A DNA stretch of 45,843 bases from Holophagales bacterium (GTDB lineage: Bacteria > Acidobacteriota > Holophagae > Holophagales > Holophagaceae), in NCBI GenBank assembly GCA_031281385.1, contig JAITFL010000053.1, forward strand, positions 1 through 45,843. The letters run 5' to 3'. Made by a program: the position numbers and the translations under genes. Under the pieces are notes generated by a model. It had not been told where the DNA came from and did not search any database. It was given only the letters and a program-made list of their open reading frames with translations. Of the stretch, positions 1 to 7,617 are shown one piece after another (position 1 is the first letter of the stretch; each line of letters opens with the position of its first letter).

Positions 1-1178
1 TTGGCGATGAGGAAGTTGCACACCTCGTCCCTGCCGTAGTTGTATATCAGCGTACCCCAGTCTTGGTGCCTGCCTTGGCGCGGGTCTGCGTGTTCGTACA
101 GGTGGGTGCCATCAAAAAATGAAAGGCCGTATGCGTCCTCGGGGAAATGGGCGGGGACCCAGTCCAAAAAGACCCCTATCCCGGCCCTGTGCGCGGCGTC
201 AACAAAGACCTTGAAATCCTCTGGCCTTCCATATCGGGCGGTGGGGGCAAAGAGGCCCAAGGGCTGGTAGCCCCATGAAGCATAGAATGGGTGCTCGGCG
301 ACAGGCATCAATTGAATGTGGGTGTAGCCAAGGTCTTGCACGTAGGGGATCAGCTCTTCGGCCAATTCCAGATAAGTCAGGAAACAGCCGTCCCACTTGC
401 GCCGCCACGATCCCAAGTGAACCTCAAAAATACTGATTGGCGCAACGTGCGAGTTGCGCTTGTGGCGCTCGCGCATCCATTCTTCGTCTTTCCAGTCGAA
501 ATCTGGAAGGCCGTACACCATGCATGCCGTGTTGGGGGGATGCTCCGTGCGAAAGGCAAAGGGGTCGGCCTTGAGCGGCAGCATTTTCCCGTTCAGGCCA
601 ATGATCTCGTACTTATAGAAGTCGCCGGGGCCAACCCTGGGTATGAATAGCTCCCAAATGCCATTCATCGCGTATTGCTGCATCAGATGACACCTGCCGT
701 CCCAATTGTTGAAGCTGCCGACTATTGACACCCGTCTAGCGTTTGGGGCCCAAAGGGCAAACGCAGTGCCTTCTACACCGTCTTTTTGGCAGGGATGGGC
801 GCCCAGTTTTCTGTATAGCTCCAGATGGTTCCCCTGTCCCATCAGATAGCGATCCAGCTCGCCCAGCACGGGTCCAAAAGCGTAATGGTCTTCCAATTCC
901 CACGAGTGCGAGCCGGACGTCATGCGAAGCCGGTAGGGGAAAACATCGGGACTGTCAGGCAAAAAGAGCTCGAACAGCCCCTCTGGGTCGGCCCGCTTGA
1001 AGGCGGCCAGCACATCGCCACTCTTGGCGTCAACTAAGTCAACGCTGTCAACCGATGGCTTGAACGTGCGAAAGAAAAGCCCGCCCTTCCATGGCTTGCA
1101 GCCAAAATCTGCCATGGGGTCGTGACAGAACCCCCGATAAAAACTTTCGCTGTTGAATCGTCCTGGGTCAAAAGTCAT
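1..1178 (-). CDS. glgB: 1,4-alpha-glucan branching enzyme, N-terminal part (runs off window)
   Basis: Translation of the minus strand from the ATG at 1178-1176 gives about 392 residues with no stop before the window edge, so the 3' end lies outside. GlgB forms alpha-1,6 branches in glycogen in the cytoplasm. Visible hallmarks are a CBM48-like N-domain (motif FALWAPNARRVSIVGSFNNW), the GH13 entry EVHLGSWRRK, then DLGYTHIQLMPVAEHP, SWGYQPLGLFAPTARYG, and the GH13 region I-like DWVPAHFPEDAYGL followed by DGTHLYEHADPRQGRHQDWG, all typical of branching enzymes. The catalytic aspartate and glutamate lie beyond the edge. A GGTGG-type ribosome site sits just upstream of the ATG. The gene is divergent from the GH29 gene and no other glycogen gene is visible. 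The family call is firm. Confidence 0.95.
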   Translation of the reverse strand, partial: MTFDPGRFNSESFYRGFCHDPMADFGCKPWKGGLFFRTFKPSVDSVDLVDAKSGDVLAAFKRADPEGLFELFLPDSPDVFPYRLRMTSGSHSWELEDHYAFGPVLGELDRYLMGQGNHLELYRKLGAHPCQKDGVEGTAFALWAPNARRVSIVGSFNNWDGRCHLMQQYAMNGIWELFIPRVGPGDFYKYEIIGLNGKMLPLKADPFAFRTEHPPNTACMVYGLPDFDWKDEEWMRERHKRNSHVAPISIFEVHLGSWRRKWDGCFLTYLELAEELIPYVQDLGYTHIQLMPVAEHPFYASWGYQPLGLFAPTARYGRPEDFKVFVDAAHRAGIGVFLDWVPAHFPEDAYGLSFFDGTHLYEHADPRQGRHQDWGTLIYNYGRDEVCNFLIA

Positions 1179-1467
1179 AGAAAACCACCCTTGCTATTAA
1201 TAGGCTACATGCAGTTTGCTGGAATACAAAGAAGAAAGAAAAAGAATCATGGTTTTTCTGTCATCCAATGCAGCTTGAACTGACAAAGATCTATTGCAAT
1301 TTGCCAGTCCAAGCAACAGTTCGTTTGGATTTAATGCCGTGTGCAATCAAAAGAGCTTCTTGCAAAACTGTGAATATTTTGGGCAGTACGGCTCCGACTA
1401 ACAAATGAGGCATTTGCCCCCCAAATTTTTCTTGCAGCTAAATGTCAACTCCACCGCGCCGATTGAA

Positions 1468-1683
1468 CACGCGGCGAGGTCATTCGCCGCGTGGCCTCGG
1501 GACAAACAGCCTTCGGCCTGTTGTGTTTTGCGCCGGGTCTTGGGAAAGCTTCCCGGATGCTAACTGGGGATTCGCTTGCACGGCCTCGCATGCGAGTCCG
1601 CGCTTCGCTACTCCCCAGGACCCCTAATACTCGTTTCGCTCACTGTTCTATATATGGGCTGATACATGGAGATGGCTTCGATG
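1468..1683 (+). repeat. Dispersed intergenic repeat, copy 1
   Basis: It starts with a perfect 10-bp inverted repeat (CACGCGGCGA at 1468-1477, TCGCCGCGTG at 1484-1493). It later holds GATGCTAACTGGGG, ACTCGTTTCGCTCACTG and GATACATGGAGATGGCTTC. The same ordered blocks recur at 12607-12900, and the terminal block alone recurs at 13131-13187 and 26899-26953. Short reading frames through it are not convincing genes. Confidence 0.7.
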
Positions 1684-1732
1684 GGCGGGCAGATTAGTTC
1701 GGTATTGGGCGATGGGAACCGGCACCCGCCAG

Positions 1733-1770
1733 TTTTTGAAAATGCAGGGTTTCCTCTGCCTTTTCAAAAA
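1733..1770. promoter_or_regulatory. Stem-loop upstream of the fucosidase gene
   Basis: TTTTTGAAAATGCAG (1733-1747) pairs with CTGCCTTTTCAAAAA (1756-1770) with one mismatch and an 8-nt loop. It lies about 80 bp before the GH29 start and could be an operator, a leader hairpin or a terminator. The sequence does not decide between these. Confidence 0.5.
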
Positions 1771-1848
1771 CTTTGGCATAGGCATTCAAATGCAATTTGA
1801 ACGCAACTTGGTATAAACTGTAGGCATTAGGCAAACATTGGAGGCTGT

Positions 1849-3945
1849 ATGAAACTATGCCCAGCACTTTTGGCGGCCCTTTTTCTTGCATCGGGCCTGA
1901 TTGGCGCGGAGCCAAGGGCCATTCTTGGCCAAGCGCGGCAAGTGCAGATAGAGGGACAAACAGGGGGGCCGCAAGTTGACGACCCCAAACGCATGGACTG
2001 GTGGAGGGACGCCAAGTTCGGGCTGTTCATCCATTGGGGGCTCTATGCCATCCCCGCTGGAGAGTGGGGAGGCAGGACGGGCTATGGGGAGTGGATACTA
2101 AATAGCGCCAGAATCCCCGTCCATGAATACGAAAAATTCAAAGACCAATTCAACCCGACAAAGTTCGACGCGGATTCATGGGCCAAGATGGCCGTGGACG
2201 CAGGGTTCAAGTACATCGTCCTTACTTCAAAGCACCACGATGGCTTTTGTCTATTCGATTCCAAGCTGACGGATTGGAGCGTCACCTCCACGCCATTCAA
2301 AAGGGACATCATTAAGGAGCTTGCGGACGCATGCGCCAAGCATGGAATTCGCTTGGGGTTTTACCACTCGATCATGGACTGGCACCACCCGGACTACTTG
2401 CCGAGGCGCCCTTGGGAAGACCGCTCTGCCGAAGGCGCGAACTTTGACAGATACATAGCCTACATGAAGGGCCAGCTCAAAGAGCTGCTGACCAACTATG
2501 GGCCCATCTCGGTGCTTTGGTACGACGGCCAATGGGAATCCACCTGGACGCACGAAATGGGCCTCGATCTGTACAACTACACACGCTCGCTGCGGCCTCC
2601 GATCATCGTGAACAACCGGGTTGACAAGGGCGGCGGCTCAATGCAGATGACGGTTGACAGCAGCTATGCGGGCGACTACGGGACGCCCGAGCAGGAAGTG
2701 CCCCCTATGGGCCTGCCGGGCGTGGACTGGGAGACCTGCATGACCATGAACGACCACTGGGGCTACAACAGGGCCGACCAAAACTGGAAGAGCAGCACGG
2801 AGCTCATACGCACCCTGATAGACGTAGCAAGCAAGGGCGGCAACCTACTCTTGAACGTAGGCCCAACGGCAACGGGAGAATTTCCCCAGCAGAGCATAGA
2901 CCGCTTGGCAGATATTGGCCGCTGGATGAAGGTCTATGGAGAGTCAATCTATGGGACGCGGGCAAACCCATTTCCCAGCATGGACTTTGGCCGATGCACA
3001 CAGAAAACGATCAACAAAAAAGACACTTTGCTATATTTCCATGTCTTCGATTGGCCCAAAGATGGCTCCCTAGAGATACCCGGGCTAAATAGCAAGGTGA
3101 AAAAGGCATACCTGCTGAACGAGCCAGGCAAGCAGCTCAAAGTGGCCCAACCCAAAGGCAAAGTAACTATCTCGGTGCCATCGGTTGCGCCAGACGTACA
3201 TGCCCCGGTGGTGGCAGTGGAAATATCCGGCCCACCCGACATTGACCTCCCACCTGTCATTAAGGCGGCAACGCCGATATTTCACGAAGACCTAGACATA
3301 ATGGTCAGTTCTGGAAACCCATCGAGCGTTCTGCACTATTCACTGGATGGCTCCGAGCCCTCATTCGCGCACCCCCTAGTAAGAAATGGCAAAATCACCA
3401 TAAATGAATCCAGCACCGTCAAAGTCAAAGCCTTCCGCGGAAAGGCCCCCTCTAGCCCCACCAGCGAAGCCACGTTCAAAAAGGTAGCGCCCAAACCTGC
3501 CCTCACGCGGGAAAACTTGGAAAGGGGCGTTTACTGGGAATATTTTGAAGGCGATTTCAAGTCATGCGATGAATTGTCCAATGCGATCGACGTTGGCTCG
3601 TCAACCAATTTCACGCTAAAGCTGGCCAAGCGTGAGGAGCATTTTGGGCTTAGGTTCCGTGGATTCATCAGCGTACCCACAACGGGAGTCCTCACCTTTT
3701 ACACCACCAGCGACGACGGCAGCACACTTTGGATTGATGGAGCAAAGGTCGTGGACAACGACGGCATGCATGGCCCAGAAGAAAAAAGCGGCGCCATCGC
3801 CCTAGAAAAGGGCCTGCACGCCATCCGCCTCGACTACATACAAGGCACTGGCGGGGCAGAACTGAAGGTACACTGGCAGGGGCCGGACGTGCCAAAGCAG
3901 CCCATCGGGGACACTGGCCTGCGAAGAGAGGGCGCGAAAAAATAG
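1849..3945 (+). CDS. Secreted alpha-L-fucosidase (GH29) with chitobiase-C-like and PA14 domains
   Basis: The 698-residue product hydrolyses terminal alpha-L-fucose from glycans, probably outside the cytoplasm. A signal peptide covers about residues 1-20 (MKLCPALLAALFLASGLIGA). The GH29 domain runs from about 45 to 375, with FGLFIHWGLYAIPAGEW, KYIVLTSKHHDGFCLFDS and LGFYHSIMDWHHP. LWYDGQWE holds the likely nucleophile Asp, and GGNLLLNVGPTATGEF follows. Residues about 465-535 (HYSLDGSEPS, STVKVKAF) look like the small chitobiase/hexosaminidase C-terminal fold. Residues about 555-690 (GVYWEYFEG, FYTTSDDGSTLWIDG, GLHAIRLDY) form a PA14 sugar-binding module. GGAGG lies at 1840-1844, close to the ATG. 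The gene faces the GH89 gene tail to tail. Confidence 0.95.
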   Translation: MKLCPALLAALFLASGLIGAEPRAILGQARQVQIEGQTGGPQVDDPKRMDWWRDAKFGLFIHWGLYAIPAGEWGGRTGYGEWILNSARIPVHEYEKFKDQFNPTKFDADSWAKMAVDAGFKYIVLTSKHHDGFCLFDSKLTDWSVTSTPFKRDIIKELADACAKHGIRLGFYHSIMDWHHPDYLPRRPWEDRSAEGANFDRYIAYMKGQLKELLTNYGPISVLWYDGQWESTWTHEMGLDLYNYTRSLRPPIIVNNRVDKGGGSMQMTVDSSYAGDYGTPEQEVPPMGLPGVDWETCMTMNDHWGYNRADQNWKSSTELIRTLIDVASKGGNLLLNVGPTATGEFPQQSIDRLADIGRWMKVYGESIYGTRANPFPSMDFGRCTQKTINKKDTLLYFHVFDWPKDGSLEIPGLNSKVKKAYLLNEPGKQLKVAQPKGKVTISVPSVAPDVHAPVVAVEISGPPDIDLPPVIKAATPIFHEDLDIMVSSGNPSSVLHYSLDGSEPSFAHPLVRNGKITINESSTVKVKAFRGKAPSSPTSEATFKKVAPKPALTRENLERGVYWEYFEGDFKSCDELSNAIDVGSSTNFTLKLAKREEHFGLRFRGFISVPTTGVLTFYTTSDDGSTLWIDGAKVVDNDGMHGPEEKSGAIALEKGLHAIRLDYIQGTGGAELKVHWQGPDVPKQPIGDTGLRREGAKK

Positions 3946-3969
3946 AGAGTTGACTATATTGCAACCAAT

Positions 3970-6744
3970 TTAGTTTGGCAAGCCCGCGTTCATTTTTGTC
4001 AAAGAAAATTCGTCATATATCCGCTGCGCTAGGGCTTTCAGGTTTTCGCCAGAGCCAGTCAGGGGATAGGTCTTGCCCTCGTCGGACTTGCGGTTCGCCC
4101 ACTCCCACTCCATCGAAAAGTAGTTGACGTTGGTCGGTGGTTCACCGCTCGCTAGGGCCTTTGAATGGGCCTCTATGAATTTTTTCCAGCGCGCCAGGTA
4201 CAGATCCCCGGTCAGGCCAGACCACTGCCTATTGGAATAATCTTTCAAAACTTGGTTTTTTTGGCCTCCCCACGTCGTAATTAGCGCACGGGCGTTGAAT
4301 TCAAACAGATCCCTTGTCCAGTCGTCCATGTCTGGCAGCATGACCCGCGCCCCATTGATCCACTTGCCAACGCCAAAATTTGGGCTGATGGAGAGCAGGC
4401 GCTCCATGAGTTCTGCAGCGTCCATAAATTTGCCGGAGTACAGCTTGAACCCATCGGCATCTTTCTTTTGGTAGGCCGCGATCATTTTTGAGTAATGCTC
4501 CAATGCGGCTGTGGATAGCACCTGCACCGCCACTTCAACGAAGTCGTGGACAAATGCGGGGTTGCCGCCCAAAGCGTCATAGGCCCTTATGAAATGCGGC
4601 AGCGCCTTTTCCATCTCAAGCTTGTCGTACATGTATTTGCTGTGCCCCCAAGTGGAAGCGGACTTGAACGCTGCAGTTGGGCGGGCGTTTATTATGGATT
4701 CGGGCGGCCCTTCCACCACAGCCGTCTTTTTTGCAAAAGCCGTATTGGCAAGTATGTCCCAGCCGGCAACTGCGTCACTGTCGGGCGAGCCATAGCGGCT
4801 ATTGACATGGTTTCGGATGTATTCGGAAGGCGATATTGGCTCGGCGTTCCAAGTCATGTCGGAAATGAGGTCGTACACTACGCCAGAGTTGGAATATGCC
4901 TCCATCGTGGTGCCAATGCCTATCATGTGTTTCTTTTGGGCATAGTCCGTCGGTGGGCCCTGCGCCAGGATAGGCAAATCCCCAAACAGCCCCATCCGCC
5001 CGCCGAAGCTGTGAAGCATGTTCCACACCCATTTTGTACCCGTCTGTTCCATCACGTCATTTTGGGGCCGCATCTCCGAAAACAGATCAAGCACTATTGC
5101 ATGGTCTTTGTCTAATTTGCCCAGCTTGGCCGCATTAAGGCTGGACCACTGCTGGATTACCCATATCGCGTCGCCGTTGGCTTTCACCATTGCGTCTTGG
5201 ATTCGCCTGTATGTGTCCCCGGCGTCCATGCCGCCCATTTTGCCGCCCTCGTGAAAGGGGTCAACGGCATAATGGCGCGCGGCGGGGCCAAACACGTCAC
5301 TTTGGGCCTTGTAAAAATCAGCCGCCATTCTGGGGAACCAATCCTTGTCCCCGGTTTCCAGCGTCCTCAGCATGTCGGGGCGGACAAAGCCGCACCAGTC
5401 GCCCTGCGCTATCGTGGAAGCTCCCGGGTTCTTGTCCTTGAAGTCTGTGGGAACCATGCCCGAAAAGCCCTGCAAGACTGGGCTGATGCCATAGGCCTGC
5501 ATCCTGTCGTGCATCCTGCGGCCCAACTCTACGCGCTGGGCAAACCAATTGTCCGGCAGCGGGCCTCCAAACCCTGTCATGTTCTGCATGTAGAACCACG
5601 CAAAATATGCCGGGCCGCAAATGTAGTCCCTTATTTCATTTTCTGTGTAGCCGTACTTCAGCAGAAGTCGTCTCTGCACCTCTTCCTGCCCCACAATGTC
5701 CAGCATCAGGTTGATGCCGTTCATGGCCGCCCAGTCTAGGTATGCCTCGTATTCGCTCCACCCCCAAAAGGCCATCGTGTAGGAATAGGTGCAAAAGTTA
5801 AGCGCATAGCGCACGTCATAGTTTGTCTGGCGCAATACCTTGCCGCCTGTCGCTGGCAGCTCGGTGGGCATATTCAGGTTGCTGACGAACAATGGGTTGT
5901 AATTTACTCTCGCATAGTTCTTCAAATAAAAATTCAGCCCAGAGGCCAAAGAGACGCCATTGTGCCCGCGAATTGCAACCCTCCCGTCTGCGGCTTCGAT
6001 TTCAAACGCGTCCTTTCCGTTTGCCGCCACGTCGGCGACCTCGAATGAAAAGTTGCCCTTCCACTTGTCGCCGAGGACCCTGCCCACTAGGCCGACCATT
6101 TCAGTTATGGTCTTTTGCCGCGCATAGCCGCTGTCCAGCGCGAATCGCCTATATTCCTTTGCCCAAGGCGTACCCTCAAAATCAGGCACAGTCACTGCCA
6201 ATTTTTTGGGTGCACTGCTTGATATTTTTTCGCCGTACAGCTCGACTTCGGCTATTCTGCCGGCCATCCCGCTTGACGCAAACGAGACGTTTATGCGCAC
6301 GACGCTTACCCTGCGCGCACCCGGCTGACCGCTTAGACTGTGGCTTTCCCCTTCCTTTGCAGCGGCGCGGCCATCGGATTTGTATGCAACTTTTGCAAAT
6401 GTCTCGCCGTTTGCGCTGGCGTACACTTGGTAATGGTAATAGGCCCCTGGCGGAAGTATCAGCTTGACGGATGACAAGTCGTACAGGCCGTCTAGGTGGA
6501 TGTCCAGATGGCGGCTGTGATCCTGCATCGAAGTATAGGCGGGCGATTCCCAGTACGTGGAAGGGTCTCCATCTACGGCCAGCGACGCCGCGTGTTCAGG
6601 CGCACACTTGCCCACGGCGGACAGACGCCCGATTTTTTTGGGGGCGGCAAGCTCGCCCGTTGGCGAAAGATGTGCGGCAAAAGCGCACAGATGCCCGAAA
6701 AATACAGTCGCTAGTGCGAAGCGTAGCATTTGTTTGTATGACAT
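3970..6744 (-). CDS. Secreted alpha-N-acetylglucosaminidase (GH89) with F5/8-type (CBM32-like) domain
   Basis: A GH89 enzyme of 924 residues from the ATG at 6744, related to human NAGLU, which removes terminal alpha-GlcNAc from heparan or mucin-type glycans. I chose this start over one 21 codons upstream because it begins a good signal peptide (MSYKQMLRFALATVFFGHLCAFA) and a G-rich ribosome site precedes it. A discoidin/CBM32-like module follows (about 45-170: VDGDPSTYWES, IAEVELYGE). Then come a NAGLU N-domain and the catalytic barrel, with YDVRYALNFCTYSYTMAFWGW, LDIVGQEEV (acid/base Glu by analogy) and HYAVDPFHEGG (nucleophile Glu by analogy). The helical C-terminal domain contains WEWANRKSDEGKTYPLTGSGENL. 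It lies downstream of operon A in the same direction but is separated from it by two strong hairpins. Confidence 0.95.
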   Translation of the reverse strand: MSYKQMLRFALATVFFGHLCAFAAHLSPTGELAAPKKIGRLSAVGKCAPEHAASLAVDGDPSTYWESPAYTSMQDHSRHLDIHLDGLYDLSSVKLILPPGAYYHYQVYASANGETFAKVAYKSDGRAAAKEGESHSLSGQPGARRVSVVRINVSFASSGMAGRIAEVELYGEKISSSAPKKLAVTVPDFEGTPWAKEYRRFALDSGYARQKTITEMVGLVGRVLGDKWKGNFSFEVADVAANGKDAFEIEAADGRVAIRGHNGVSLASGLNFYLKNYARVNYNPLFVSNLNMPTELPATGGKVLRQTNYDVRYALNFCTYSYTMAFWGWSEYEAYLDWAAMNGINLMLDIVGQEEVQRRLLLKYGYTENEIRDYICGPAYFAWFYMQNMTGFGGPLPDNWFAQRVELGRRMHDRMQAYGISPVLQGFSGMVPTDFKDKNPGASTIAQGDWCGFVRPDMLRTLETGDKDWFPRMAADFYKAQSDVFGPAARHYAVDPFHEGGKMGGMDAGDTYRRIQDAMVKANGDAIWVIQQWSSLNAAKLGKLDKDHAIVLDLFSEMRPQNDVMEQTGTKWVWNMLHSFGGRMGLFGDLPILAQGPPTDYAQKKHMIGIGTTMEAYSNSGVVYDLISDMTWNAEPISPSEYIRNHVNSRYGSPDSDAVAGWDILANTAFAKKTAVVEGPPESIINARPTAAFKSASTWGHSKYMYDKLEMEKALPHFIRAYDALGGNPAFVHDFVEVAVQVLSTAALEHYSKMIAAYQKKDADGFKLYSGKFMDAAELMERLLSISPNFGVGKWINGARVMLPDMDDWTRDLFEFNARALITTWGGQKNQVLKDYSNRQWSGLTGDLYLARWKKFIEAHSKALASGEPPTNVNYFSMEWEWANRKSDEGKTYPLTGSGENLKALAQRIYDEFSLTKMNAGLPN

Positions 6745-6800
6745 AAATCTGACCCCCAAAATAATTTTATCAGTTACAAGAATCAAATCGCAGTGCTGCA

Positions 6801-6848
6801 ATTCCAATTCTAAATAGAATCAGCCATGATTTTATTTAGAATTGGAAT
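6801..6848. repeat. Long AT-rich perfect palindrome, 22-bp stem and 4-nt loop
   Basis: ATTCCAATTCTAAATA (6801-6816) is the exact reverse complement of 6833-6848. The pairing continues inward through 6817-6822 and 6827-6832 with a single G-T pair, leaving loop GCCA. It lies 57 bp upstream of the GH89 start, so it could be a cruciform, an operator, or a hairpin in the GH89 leader. No T-tract follows on either strand. Confidence 0.75.
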
Positions 6849-6923
6849 AATATCGCAACTGAACTTTTTGTGGTTGAACTGCTATACCGATTTGCATCCA
6901 AACGGCTGCAAATTGGTACAAAC

Positions 6924-6966
6924 GCCGACCCGAAAAACAGGGCGAAGCCTCGTTTTTCGGGTCGGC
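6924..6966 (-). terminator. Probable terminator of TonB operon A
   Basis: GCCGACCCGAAAAAC (6924-6938) pairs perfectly with GTTTTTCGGGTCGGC (6952-6966) around a 13-nt loop that can itself fold. It sits 13 bp after the stop codon of the last gene of the minus-strand operon. The T-tract on the minus strand is short, so efficiency is uncertain. Confidence 0.65.
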
Positions 6967-6979
6967 TGGCTGTCGGCCG

Positions 6980-7603
6980 CTACATTTTGTAGCTGGCCTT
7001 AATTGTAAAGTACGCGGGCAGGCTGGGGTTATACCCTGGGTTCCACCGCATGTTGTTATTGCTTCGCCATTCGGTCGCCGTATAGGTGAAGTCAACGCGG
7101 AGCTCGCGCATTACGTCATAGCCAAGCCCAAGGCGCCAGCCAAACTTTCCGTTCCTTTCGCCCTGCCCGGCCTCTCCAGCGGAATTTACCGTCTCGACGC
7201 TCCAGAAGTGGAAGGATGGGCCCAAGGTAACGGAGAAGTCCCCCCAGCTTGGCGGCTGGTACACTATGTCGAAACCGACAAATATGCCAAAGAGGTCATA
7301 AGTTGTCATGCCCTCTTTAGGGTCGCCCAAAATCCTGGCATAGCCAAGGTTGGGGCGGACTTTCACGCCCTGTGGGTTATAGTTGAATTGAACGCCGGCC
7401 TCGGCTATATAGGCACCTACGCCACCCCAAGTCGTTTGGGTCAAGTCGTGGCCGTGGCCGTGGGCTAGGTTTTGGCCAATTGAAATGTAGGGCTTAAAGA
7501 TTTCATCGGCTCTGAAACCCTTGGCGTCATCCTGGGCACACAGCCCAGATGCGGCACTCAGCAAAACCGTTGCCGAAAGAAGTTGCATCATTTTTGTTTT
7601 CAT
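6980..7603 (-). CDS. Small outer-membrane beta-barrel protein, operon A gene 3
   Basis: A 207-residue product with signal peptide MKTKMMQLLSATVLLSAASGLCAQ and a body of alternating polar and hydrophobic strands ending in an aromatic-flanked strand (PAYFTIKASYKM), as in 8-10 stranded outer-membrane barrels. I recognise no named family. It is clearly homologous to the gene at 17734-18351: KPYISIGQNLAHGHGHDLTQ against KPYVSLGLALAHGHAHDLTQ, and PAYFTIKASYKM against PTYFTLKGNYRF. It follows the TonB receptor by 14 bp and ends operon A. The conserved His-rich AHGHGHDLTQ motif near the N-terminus may bind a ligand or metal; that is inference. Confidence 0.85.
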   Translation of the reverse strand: MKTKMMQLLSATVLLSAASGLCAQDDAKGFRADEIFKPYISIGQNLAHGHGHDLTQTTWGGVGAYIAEAGVQFNYNPQGVKVRPNLGYARILGDPKEGMTTYDLFGIFVGFDIVYQPPSWGDFSVTLGPSFHFWSVETVNSAGEAGQGERNGKFGWRLGLGYDVMRELRVDFTYTATEWRSNNNMRWNPGYNPSLPAYFTIKASYKM

Positions 7604-7617
7604 GTTTCACTCCACTC

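Larger units (their letters stand above)
1179..1848. other. Gene-free region between glgB and the fucosidase
   Basis: I see no credible coding sequence in this 670-bp divergent spacer. It must hold the promoters of glgB (minus) and the GH29 gene (plus), but no clear -35/-10 pair with good spacing stands out. It contains a dispersed repeat copy (1468-1683) with a GC-rich palindrome, and a strong inverted repeat at 1733-1770. Confidence 0.6.
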
